From Gordius sp. MW1 (lineage: Eukaryota; Nematomorpha; Gordioida; Gordea; Gordiidae), in the NCBI GenBank assembly GCA_964036665.1, contig OZ038526.1:4278001-4342000 (forward strand): DNA of 64,000 nt, written 5' to 3'. Positions 48,701 to 57,884 of the stretch are shown here, piece by piece; the first letter of the stretch is position 1; every line of letters starts with the position of its first letter. The notes under the pieces are model-generated. The model was not told where the DNA came from, ran no database searches, and worked only from the letters and a program-made list of their open reading frames with translations. The translations under genes and the position numbers were made by a program.

Positions 48701-50940
48701 TAAGATTCAAATTGCGCTCTGTGATGTCATTAATTTATCGGATCGTTATTGAGTGTGAATGCAACTTTAATCTCTTTCTCGGCATGCGTAGACTATCTTA
48801 AATGTGGAAATTTGTCAATTTCTGTTTAATCAAGTGAATCAATCTTTCCAAAACTTTACTTACATAATTTTAACCTCGGACTCGGACTTTTTGGCGAAAT
48901 TGCTTCCCAAACCAGTTGGGGCATCTGAACTACCTTCTATTCTCACTTTCAGGTTCCCACGATTTGCCCAACCCCGAACCAAATTTTCTCCTCCAGTACG
49001 CACCCAAAACATCGCCCGATCCTCACCACGCCCTCCCCGTTCTCGCGATGGTCGGAGCCGATAGTAATAGCAGCGATCGATCTCGCCTCGGCTCCGATGC
49101 TTCTGCCATCAGTAGCACCTATTCTTACACCGACAGCAACCCCCTGTCCGACCACTGGCTTGTTTCGTCCTCTCCCGAAGCTCGGACCAAGAGGTCTGGC
49201 CTCCCCAAAGATCGAGACGCCACTGCTCTGTGCAAGATGAGTTTGGGCGACCGGTTACAGTACTTGAAGGAGCAGTGTCGAGGGGGGACTAGCGATAGGC
49301 AGCAAGATGGAGCGTTGGGAATTGATAATCTCCAAGCCAATAACACCGGTAAATTCAACGATGACATCGCCGTTATTTATTTGTGCGGGGGGGGGGGGCT
49401 AAAATGTGGGGGGATTTTTTTGATTAAATATTATCAAAAATAGGATTACGTTTTTATCGAATAGCTTTAAATTTTTTTTGATCTTATGGAACTGTGCAGA
49501 AGCCATTTTTGCTTCGCACGATAGCGGATACATGGATATGGTTCCTTCGGGGCAGCAACCCCTACCCCAGAATTCAGCCACACAAGCAATGAATCCAACC
49601 CAAAAGCTTGCTCAGCCGGATAATCTAGTGGATAGAGGTACAATAATGAATAATTCGTGAACGTTGCAAAGTCAAAAATTAGCGACTCGACCTCGATCTA
49701 AAAAGTATCCCGCTCCACCATTAGTGAATTTAATTTTTCTGTTTGAATCCTACTAGACTTAATTTTTTTTAATTGATAACAATTGGACTACAATTATTTA
49801 TTAGGAATCGAAAAGATTGCGCATTCAATACACTTTCATTATATTAGCGCTAATGTATGACAATAATTAGATCAAATCTACGCCTCCAACCCGAGAATCT
49901 CATCCCCTTCCACCGACCCCGAGGTGTCCTACCACGATGGCGTCGCGTTGCAAATCTCGACCCCATCCATAGCCTCGCTCGGGTCATCCCTCTCTTCGAC
50001 CCCTTTTCCCTTCTCCGCTCCGGCTAAGAGTTGTTTTTTGGCCGACAATCTCGATGACTCGCAGCCTGATCTCGGAGATTTGCGACTCAAAAGGTGGCAA
50101 TCTCCTGCTGATCAACCTCACACCACGGATTCTGTCCAAGAACTGAGCGCCAAAATCGAGAAGGTACCCGGCCTGTACTTTTCAGCCCTTGGCGATGATC
50201 GTGTGACCACTATTGGGGATACTCCCTTTACGCGACACTTAGTTCCGCCTGCCTTTTCCCGAACCGCTTCCTTCTACTGCTCTAACTCGACCGGGCTACT
50301 CTCGTCTAAACAGGCCCCGGCCATTGTTTCCGCTCGCGTTACCACCTCCTTCGACGTTTTGGTCGATCGAACCATAATAACCCCTCGACCTCGACGCACT
50401 TCAAAGGGTCCTCCATCTCCACCCCCCTTCCCTGACTTTTTTTTCAAATCTAAAGCTCGCGCCGCATCGCGTTGCGTAGAAGGGGAAGCCCTACCTCCTC
50501 TCTCTCCCACACATCAACCGTCGCCTTCGGAAGACGAATACCAATCACTAGCTGATAGGGTTCGCGCCTACTCCTTGGGAAGCCGTCCTAGCCCTCCTTT
50601 CATCTCCTTGCGGAGCCGAAAGTAGGCTCTTTACATTGCGAACGTCCCTCCCCTACTTTATTTTTTATCATTACACCCCGTATTTTTTAGGAAAAATATC
50701 AAAAGCGATCAGCAGTCGGGTAAGATGGGACATCACTCCGCAACCAAATCGCCCCTCTCCGCCGCTATGTCGAAAAAGCATCATCCTATTCCCCCGCGGT
50801 TTCCCATAATCGAGGGACTCGTCTTTGATTCCCTTAAGTCGCCCACCACATCTCGCGAAATCGGGTTCGGAGGCGGCTGTGGTACCATACTGCACAACGT
50901 TATGATCGAGGAGGCGCCTCACGAATCGGCAACGCCCTAG
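42730..50940 (+). CDS. chico: Insulin receptor substrate (IRS/chico homologue), complete, 11 coding exons
   Basis: Exons 42730-42993, 45743-46409, 46817-47151, 47362-47504, 47831-48253, 48456-48526, 48616-48699, 48953-49348, 49500-49637, 49871-50621 and 50691-50940 join with matching phases into about 1,173 codons (fly Chico 968, human IRS1 1,242). The PH domain (~76-295) contains KKKFFVLLEH, SRLEYYD and VYLKDCFNIDR, ending in EMEAWLEDLWILH. The IRS-type PTB domain (~312-470) contains WEVSLRTQG, IKRCGHANNFFYAELGR and GPGEIWMH. The C-terminal tail has three YXXM sites (Y594 YVEM, Y657 YAPM, Y805 YMDM), the motif bound by PI3-kinase p85 once phosphorylated. IRS proteins dock on the activated insulin receptor at the membrane through PH/PTB and pass the signal to PI3K. 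Both domains carry large loop insertions not seen in the family core. Intron 1 is 2.7 kb; the others are 69-407 bp. The last junction (AA|gtaggc) is inferred from phase and composition; without it the frame would stop at 50625. Confidence 0.9.
43280..43455. repeat. Short inverted ACCCAAAG/CTTTGGGT repeats (IRS intron 1)
   Basis: ACACCCAAAG and TTTTGGGT recur several times and can pair with each other. Origin unknown. Confidence 0.4.
43623..43630. promoter_or_regulatory. Full CRE palindrome TGACGTCA in IRS intron 1
   Basis: Perfect CREB/ATF consensus, about 630 bp into the first intron. The same 8-mer also occurs at 279 (SIX-like coding sequence) and near 52082 (transposon), so chance is a real explanation. 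Confidence 0.2.
43718..43905. repeat. Spaced direct repeat in IRS intron 1
   Basis: Two similar ~65-bp units (about 43718-43782 and 43843-43905) share 'aaaaaatatttttg', 'atttgcggtcaca.tgg.gaca' and 'tgtcat.atcaacattttt'. Confidence 0.6.
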
Positions 50941-51401
50941 GACATTAGACTACCAATGCGATAGAATCATAGCTAAATGGTTTGCGAGTCTCAGTATTAC
51001 TTGATTTCTAACGTCTCGGCGGTCTCCTTAATAATAACCCGAAACACACTCGCGGCACAGTGAATGGCTTGGTTAAATGGGAGATGAGAAGGGGTTGCAT
51101 AATAACTCGTAGCAGCTCCCTCTCTTTAATTACATATCCTGCCTTAATTATTCTGCTTACTACTCCATCTGTCGTCATATTTCGTTATCAACCGACCTTG
51201 TAACCTTTGTATGTGTAGTCGCATCACCTTACCTCTTCGTTGCCATGGGCATTGCAGTGTTTGCACTTAGATCAAAAAGCTCCCCGAGTCGTCATAACAA
51301 TATTATAATATATATGTATAACTTATACAACCTTACGTATTATATATATATATGTATCACTAAATTATATTTATTTATGTGCTCGCAACTTTCGTTTTAT
51401 G

Positions 51402-51407
51402 AATAAA
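51402..51407 (+). terminator. Candidate polyadenylation signal of the IRS gene
   Basis: AATAAA about 460 bp after the stop codon, just before transposon remnants begin. It is the best-placed signal in the 3' flank. Confidence 0.5.
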
Positions 51408-51462
51408 GCGATGTACCTTACGCCAGCTCTGCCGCAAATTATATTATGTGTTTTGAGGATTT

Positions 51463-51644
51463 CTAACCGCTGAGGCATATTTCAGCATGGTCCCTTAGAA
51501 ATTTTAATCTCGACAAAAAAATCCCGACGGTACTTCTGTGGGGTAAAAGCTCGTTTGTTATTTGAGAAAATGGCTCTAGAAAGACTTCAATTTCCTTTAA
51601 TGTATCATTGGTTAAATGACAGGGATCGTTGTGGATATTTAAAA
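51463..51644 (-). pseudogene. hAT transposase remnant, C-terminal-side piece
   Basis: Minus-strand translation LTNDTLKEIEVFLEPFSQIT followed by NELL and STVGIFLSRL resembles the hAT transposase stretch before the dimerisation domain (L....E.L.PF...T..L......T......P.I..L). It is cut off at 51644 by the target site of the element at 51645-53779; the other part lies at 53788-54350 on the same strand. Confidence 0.65.
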
Positions 51645-51861
51645 TAGAGATCTGCACGGGCAGCTCCGGCCCGCGGACGGGTATGGACGGGCTTTGTATC
51701 ATAAAAATTTTAACGGGACGGGCCCGGACGGGCTTAGCAATTAATGGAACGGGCTCGGGTGGGCCTGAGATTTTTTTAATCGGCCTGACATTTTATAAAC
51801 GGGCTTGAACGGGCCAGGGATTATATAAATGGTCATGGTATTACAAAGGTCCTTACCTTAG

Positions 51862-52200
51862 AGGTCAGACAATTATATAATATATAAAATTCTCGTGAAA
51901 CGATGTGCGTAGTTAAACTCCTCCAAAACGGCTGGACCGATTTTTATGAAAATTTCTGTGAATATTTGGTTTGTCTGAGCCTAGGTTTTAAACTATTTTC
52001 GAAATCTCTCGATAAGACGGTCAAGTTATTTAGTTTTTTATGTTTTGACGTTTAATAAAACGTCAATCAAAAGCAACCTCATGACGTCATACAGGGATAC
52101 TGTAAAATGCAACAAATTACGTCATAAATGTATACAAATGCGACAATGTAAATAATCTAATATATAAAAATGCTGAAGTATTCTACTTATAAAAACACCA
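51862..52200. repeat. Helitron-like dispersed repeat segment (candidate)
   Basis: 'atatataaaattctcgtg' then 'ccaaaacggctggaccgatt' resembles 33640-33837. Assignment rests on recalled similarity to common arthropod repeats. Confidence 0.25.
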
Positions 52201-52418
52201 TATAGCAAGGGCTTAGCTTGCATGAGATTCAATAGTTTAATGTTTTTTACCTTTAAGTAATTCAATTTGATATATTTACTATGTTATATTTATAGGTAGA
52301 GCTGTTAAAAGTTCCTTTAAAAAAGGAACTTGTCAAGTTCCAGTTCCTTTGCCTAAAATGGAACTAATTCCAGTTCCTAGTTCCTCATTTTAAAGAGGAA
52401 CTAGTTCCAGTTCCTTTT

Positions 52419-52799
52419 TTAATTTTTTTTAAATGTACAAACATCTTTTATTAATTCATAAAACCAATCTATTATTAATTGCAATTTATAAAAATCATCA
52501 GGTAATAAATGTTTATTTAATTTTAACAAAATATTATTTTCAAAGTTGTCACCTAAAATACATGTTCGCTTGTCTCCAAATAAAAATTTTTCCAAGCGAA
52601 ATAATCTTTCCACAGGGGCACTTGATGGTAATGGCGTATTATATTTAATAAATAGTTTTTTTAAAGTTGATATATGTTTTATTTTTGGAGAGCATAATTT
52701 GCATCCATGAGTTATTGATTTTGCATCCTTTTGAATAAGCGTAAAAATATTCTCAAATAAAGGCCAGGGTATATTTTCAGGTTTAATTATGGTAATGTC
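52419..52799 (-). pseudogene. hAT transposase C-terminus (dimerisation domain) remnant
   Basis: Residues include YNTPLPSSAPVERLFRLEKF and GDNFENNILLKLNKHL, matching the hAT C-terminal dimerisation core (LP.SA.VER.FS......R..L...N.E.L..LK.N). Only the last ~120 codons are readable; a miniature element (52800-52927) sits at the upstream edge, with coding sense (SDI) continuing on its far side. The fragment is 5' truncated by decay, so it cannot encode an active enzyme. Confidence 0.75.
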
Positions 52800-52927
52800 C
52801 ATGGGCGTACCCAGGTTTTTAATTAGGGGGGGGGGGGCTAAACGTTTAAAAGTTTATTTAGAGGGGGGCAAAACATAATTTTTTTTTAATTTTTGAATGT
52901 TTTTGCATTGAAATTTTTTTTTCCATG
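52800..52927. mobile_element. CATGGGCGTA-family miniature element inserted in hAT transposase sequence
   Basis: Left end CATGGGCGTACCCAGG; right end reduced to TTTTCCATG. Perfect 8-bp flanks GTAATGTC (52792-52799 and 52928-52935). It is the innermost layer of the nested structure at 51463-54350. Confidence 0.85.
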
Positions 52928-53217
52928 GTAATGTCACTCATATCTAAAATCAAAAGATTATATATTTAATATTTATAAACTTACTATTACTAGGAATATG
53001 ATAAAAATTAAAAACCAATTAAGGGAAATGAACTTTATATAAATTACCATAAATCGAAAATTATGTTTAACAAATACTACCGTGAATAAAATACTAAATA
53101 ATATTTAAATTATAAATTAATTTAAAAATTTTTAATGCAAATTGAAATTGGCAAAAGGAACTTGTAAGTATTCCCTTTTGCGATAAAGTGAGAAAAAAAA
53201 GGAACTAATTTCAGTTC

Positions 53218-53345
53218 CAGTTCCTCATTTTAAAAAGGAACCTATTAGTTCCTTTTTTTTTAAAAAGGAACCTATTAGTTCCTTTTTTTTTTAAAAAGGA
53301 ACCTATTAGTTCCTTTTTTTTTTAAAAAGGAACTAGTTCCAATTC
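53218..53345. repeat. Tandem ~33-bp repeats TTTAAAAAGGAACCTATTAG
   Basis: About four tandem units with a variable T run, ending in GGAACTAGTTCC; they lie in the subterminal part of the inner hAT-like element. Confidence 0.85.
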
Positions 53346-53787
53346 TAACTTCTTAGGTGTATTAACTTAAATTAATCAAATAAAATTAAAGTATTGAAAG
53401 TGAAATATTCTCATGTAATTTTTTATAGTAATTTAATGATAGTACTATATTAAAAATTTAGGTGTATTGACTGTGGAAATAATTGATGATTTGTAATTTT
53501 TACATGATAATTTTTTATGTTTTTTTATAAATACGTCAAATAAAAAATAAAGTTTTGCGAAATTTTTGAAGAATTGGGCTGGGCGCGGAGTTTTAAGCAA
53601 ATTTGAACGGGCTTGAGCGGGCCTAACGTTTTTCTAAACGGGTACGAACGGGCCTGAAAAATTTAAGGACGGGCCTGAAGTGTTGAAAAAAATTACGGGC
53701 GGGCTCGGACGGGCCTTGAAGATTTGAAAACGGGTACGGGCGGGCCGACCTTTTAAAAACGGCCCGTTGCAGATCTCTAATTTAAAA

Positions 53788-54350
53788 GTTGATTGATAGC
53801 GCATGTATTCTAAAAACATTAGTAAGCAAATCCAAATTTTACCTTGTTGACACTTTTTAACATTAAAAATTTGCTATTCCACTTTGTGCTGACATCAAGG
53901 GGAATCTTATTCCCGGTCATCTCTACATCTAAATGTATTTGGGCGATCTGTGGAGTTTGGCCACATAAGTGTTGATTTTTGTTAAGTGGGGTTCTAGGTA
54001 TTTTAAACCCTCCTTCGCAGAACGTGCGCCATACATCGCACACTATTTAACTTATTGGAATGCTTGTTTAATAAGTCTTTTTCCATTAATTTGGCCACCA
54101 AAATTATAATGGATCCATTGTCATGTATTATAGCCAATAACTTTTCCAATAGGCCAAAATCTTCCAAGGATTTAATAATGAGATCCTTAAGGTCTTTGGC
54201 GGTATGTGGGTAACCACAAAATCAAGAAGATAATTGTGTTATCCAATCGTCACTCACGTGATGAATTGTTATTGCAATAGGCGAAAGAACTCTTAGCCGT
54301 CCCAATATCGTTACTAATTGAGATTTTGCATTTTAGATTTTTTAATTGAA
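53788..54350 (-). pseudogene. hAT transposase remnant, catalytic-side piece
   Basis: Minus-strand fragments HTAKDLKDLIIKSLEDFGLL with AIIHDNGS, and DVSTKWNSKFLMLKS, match hAT transposase (HT...I...L...L..F.I..K....TDNA.N and D..TRWNST..ML). Frames are interrupted by stops and a frameshift, for example after the SDDWITQLSS block and near KFGFAY. The same gene continues at 51463-51644 beyond the inserted element. Confidence 0.7.
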
Positions 54351-54479
54351 GAATAATTTGTTTCTTGGTATTTTTAGATAAATTCCCCAAAAAGTAAGTT
54401 GCTTTTTGACGAGACCAAATTTGTGCCGATCTCTATATGTGAAAAAATAAACTTTAAGAGTTTCTGAATAAAAAATTGA

Positions 54480-55927
54480 CAATGGTAGATTATTTGAATG
54501 ACCAATTTCATTATGCGTCTAAGGACATAAAGGAAACAACGATTCGTGTTCTAGGATAGACCAAAGGAGGCAAAGCTATGAATAGGGAACTATGGTGGTG
54601 GGATCAATCGGTTAGGGATTTCATAGAAAGAAAGAAAAATCTATATAGACGGTGGCAATCAAAAAAAGTCGGAGGGTCAAGAGTATAGGGACGCAAAGAG
54701 GGCCGCAAAAAAGGCCGTTGCAATAGCGAAGAATGCCGCCTACACCGAGATGGCAAACAAACTGGATCATAAAGGGGGCGATAGCCTTATGTACAAATTG
54801 GCCAAGATTTGGGAGAAGATAAGTCGCGATGTCGGAGTTCTTAAAATAGTCACACGAGAAGGGTCAAACCTTATTCAAGCCGTAGGAAGTGATGGAAAGG
54901 ATATTTTAACAACCTTAATGTTGCATTGACAAGGATTCCCTTCCCAAAATTGAGCCAAACATAAGTATGGTCGAACTCTTTCAGGAGGATGAAGTTAGGA
55001 CACAAATGAACAAGTTGCAAAAAGCAAATGGCCCAGATGGAATACCTATTGAAGTGCTCGGATGTCGTGAAGAAGGAGTCACCATGACGAACCTTCTTAA
55101 CAAGATATTGGTTGAAGAGCGAATTCCTAATCAATGGAGAGCAATTATACCCTTATTTAAAGGCAAAGGAGACCCTCAAGACTGTGGCAATTACAGAGGT
55201 ATCAAGCTAACTTGCCACTCCTTGAAGCTTACGGAAAGGATCTTAGTAACAAGGCTGAGAAACGAGGTGGCTAATCAATTCGGATTTGTGGCCGGCAAAT
55301 CAACAATCGACCCAATCTTCGCACTAAGACAAATGATGGATAAGTATGGTGAAAAGAGGAAAGACCTACATTTGGTCTTTATCCACTTGGAGAAAGCTTA
55401 TGACACGGTCTCCTGCGATTTAATATGGTGGTGCCTGAGAAAACAAATATCCCTGACGCATATATACGGCTTATGAAAAATATTTATGAAGCCTCAAACT
55501 CTTGCGTTAGGACGACAGTTGGACACTCTTTCGGGTTAAAATTGGATTACATCAAGGATCTGCTTTAAGTCCCTTTTTATTTAATATAAATATAGACACG
55601 ATAACGAGGGACATTCACAAGCCATCGCCATGGTGTATGCTATATGTCGATGATATAGTACCATGCGAGGAAACAAGGAAGAAAGTATTCGAAGAAGCCG
55701 AAAAGTGGTCAAAGCGCTTAGCTGGATATGGTTTGAAGGTCAACGATCGAAGAACGGTATACATGGAAATGAACGGTATAGGCAGCCCATCGCTAAATGA
55801 CCATCTGAAGTACCCAAAAGTAGACAGGTTTACATACCTCGGCTCGATGCTACATCAAGAGGGAGGTTGCGCAACGGAAGTCAATGCCCGGATCCAAAAA
55901 GGATGGCTTAAATGGCGAAGTATTTAG
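54480..55927 (+). mobile_element. RTE-type LINE fragment (non-LTR retrotransposon)
   Basis: Plus-strand pieces: RELWWWDQSVRDFIERKKNL and AKRAAKKAVAIAKNAAYTEM (linker before RT); a long frame 54967-55476 with KANGPDGIPIEVL, IPNQWRAIIPLFKGKGDP, NYRGIKLTCHSLKLTERIL, NQFGFVAGKST and LVFIHLEKAYDTVSCDLIWW; then 55637-55927 with MLYVDDIV (RT catalytic box as YVDD) and KVDRFTYLGSML. Order and wording fit RTE-like reverse transcriptases. Domains: RT palm and fingers present; endonuclease missing (5' truncated, as usual for LINEs). The frame shifts near 55476 and stops occur upstream of 54967, so it is dead. LHQGSALSPFLFN is readable between the two frames. Confidence 0.8.
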
Positions 55928-55928
55928 A

Positions 55929-56192
55929 GATCAAGGTAATTTACTATTTGTTAAAACTCACTCTAAATTCTGAAATTTAGTTTTTTAGAAAATAATAGTG
56001 GTACTAATTCTGTAAGAGGACAAGAAGAAGAGGAAAAGGATAATCAAACACTAAAAAAATTAGTGATCAGGGTAATTTACTATTTGTTCAAACTCACTCT
56101 AGATCCAGAATTTAGTTTTTTAGAAAATGATTGTAATACTAATTCTGTAAGAGGACAAGAAGAAAAGGAAAAGGATAATCAAACACTAACAA
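55929..56192 (+). repeat. 136-bp tandem duplication containing exon-like sequence
   Basis: Two units (55929-56064 and 56065-56192) about 90% alike. Each has 'tttag' followed by an open frame FLEN...TNSVRGQEE.EKDNQTL. The second copy ends TTG|gtaagt and can join 56261-56327 (tctag|AT...ATG|gtatgt; DSASVKSKIDKIRIRFKKHS) in phase 1. This looks like exons of an unrecognised gene with a duplicated exon, but no family was identified and no start or end was found. Confidence 0.45.
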
Positions 56193-57055
56193 TTGGTAAG
56201 TTTAGTTATTGAGAGTTTGTGAAGGAAAATGCTTTTATAAATCTAATTATTTTTCTAGATAGTGCCAGTGTGAAGTCTAAAATAGATAAAATAAGGATAA
56301 GGTTCAAAAAACATTCAATACTTATGGTATGTTAAAGGTATACTGATTATAAAGTTACTAGGCAATTATATTTACTCAAATTTGAATGGGATGGAGAAAT
56401 TTAGAATTTTTAAATTAATCTGGCAACCTAATGAAATCTTCGAGTTTCCTAAATGTGGAACGTAATTTAAAATTTCAATATCAGTGGTTTAAACAATGGC
56501 CATGGTTAAGTTATTCCAAAGCTCGTACTTGCAAGAACGGGTGGAAAAGGCTCTCAAAATTTAAATAGTTTAACTGTTAATACTTTTAACAGGTCAGATG
56601 AATAGCTAGTTTTTAAACAAAAGTTTGTGCTTTTAACAGGTATTAAAATGCAATGCAAACATTCAACAACCATTCACAAAATAATTATCATTTGCATGCA
56701 GTCGACATTATCAACTCGCATTTTACTTTTAGTATTTTATTAATTCTAAGCTATTGTCACTTTAAACTTTTAGAAAAAAACTATTTCTATCCAAAAAAAA
56801 ATATTTACAAAAAGAATTTCACATTGAAAATTTTCTAACACTACCCATGAGTAAATCCTAGGTACACCTATGCTATTACCTGTGGTAGAATCATGCTTCT
56901 TTAAAAGTTTGAGGAAAATACTTTTCAATGCCCAAAGTTATGCAATAAGTTTATGGGCGGTGTAAAATGTTCTAATTAAATGTTGATGCCACAAAAGTAT
57001 CTTTATGGGGCCGCCATTATTTGGATTAGATGTCGCTTACTACAATGCCTGCCAG
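56193..57055. other. Intergenic stretch with possible exon and repeat fragment
   Basis: Contains the exon-like 56261-56327 described with the duplication, and a fragment of the second miniature family at 56724-56873. Nothing else recognised. Confidence 0.35.
56724..56873. mobile_element. Second miniature-element family, right-half fragment
   Basis: 'ttttagtattttattaattc', 'gctattgtcactttaaac', 'tttcaca.tgaaaatttt' and 'taaatccta.gta' recur in the same order as in 20279-20535. Confidence 0.5.
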
Positions 57056-57207
57056 CATGGGCTTAGGGCAAAGAAGGGCGGCTGCCCCCTTCTAAATCCA
57101 AAAATTTGTTCAAATTTATTAAAATTATGGCTGAAATTTCAAAAAATGATCATGCCGTCCCTAAATCATTATTGCCCTCTTTAATTCCAATCCTGACTAC
57201 GCCCATG
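57056..57207. mobile_element. CATGGGCGTAGCC-family miniature element with perfect TSD
   Basis: Left end CATGGGCTTAGGG, right end TGACTACGCCCATG, flanked by CCTGCCAG on both sides (57048-57055 and 57208-57215). Confidence 0.85.
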
Positions 57208-57884
57208 CCTGCCAGCTCTATTGTCCAAACAAAATCATTAAACTCTACAGTTTTTAAAAATGAATTGTCCAAATTATTAATAAAAATACGGCCGACTTCC
57301 TAAGTGAGCTCAAAATCTTAGCTTTCCCAAGGTCAGAGACGCGATAGACGGTTATCAACGAAGAAAGTGAACTCAACGGCTCTCTGTATGCAGCTAAGCA
57401 ACCAGAATTTTATGCCCATTTTGAAATATCCGACCTTAAATTTATTGTTGATCATCATTCCAATATAATTAACTAACTTTTTTCACTTATAGTAGTTAAT
57501 TAATAAAATTTTAAAATTATCCCATTTTTATGCCTCCAGTGTAACCTTTAGGTGACACCCTTTTATTTCCGACACTAGGCAATTTTTCCAGAATTGTAAA
57601 ATTGTTTAGTCATCTAGAGCATATTGAGATGCTCCAAAAAAAAATTTATAGTAGTACCTTCGGGTTAATATTGTTAATTAATGGTTGTTTATGTTGACGA
57701 AAAACGTAATTAACCCATTTAAAAAACATTCCTTTTCAATTTTGTAATTAATACAATCAATTAAAGTGTTCATTTTAGAACGAAAGCGCAAATTCACAAA
57801 TCCATAAGGAGACTCAGGAAAATATTCCTATCATTATGATATCGAGGACGCAAGGCGACAATTCTTAAAAAACCGACAAGATTT
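57208..57884. other. Intergenic stretch before the Gypsy fossil
   Basis: No gene recognised; the 5' part of the Gypsy element may begin here, but no LTR was identified. Confidence 0.35.

Larger units (their letters stand above)
52304..53356 (-). mobile_element. Inner hAT-like element with GGAACTAGTTCC subterminal repeats
   Basis: Begins near TAGAGCTGTTAAAAGTTCC and ends near GGAACTAGTTCCAATTC. Both ends carry repeated, partly palindromic AAGGAACTAGTTCC units, typical of hAT transposase-binding regions. It contains a minus-strand transposase C-terminus (52419-52799). No clear target duplication, so the ends are approximate. Confidence 0.55.
51645..53779. mobile_element. hAT element with perfect TSD, inserted in an older hAT transposase
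   Basis: Ends TAGAGATCTGCACGGGC and GTTGCAGATCTCTA, flanked by ATTTAAAA on both sides (51637-51644 and 53780-53787). Termini are filled with ACGGGC/GGGCCTG repeats, as in the element at 23316-24676. The interior holds a second hAT-like element (about 52304-53356). It splits an older minus-strand hAT transposase whose pieces flank it. Confidence 0.85.
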
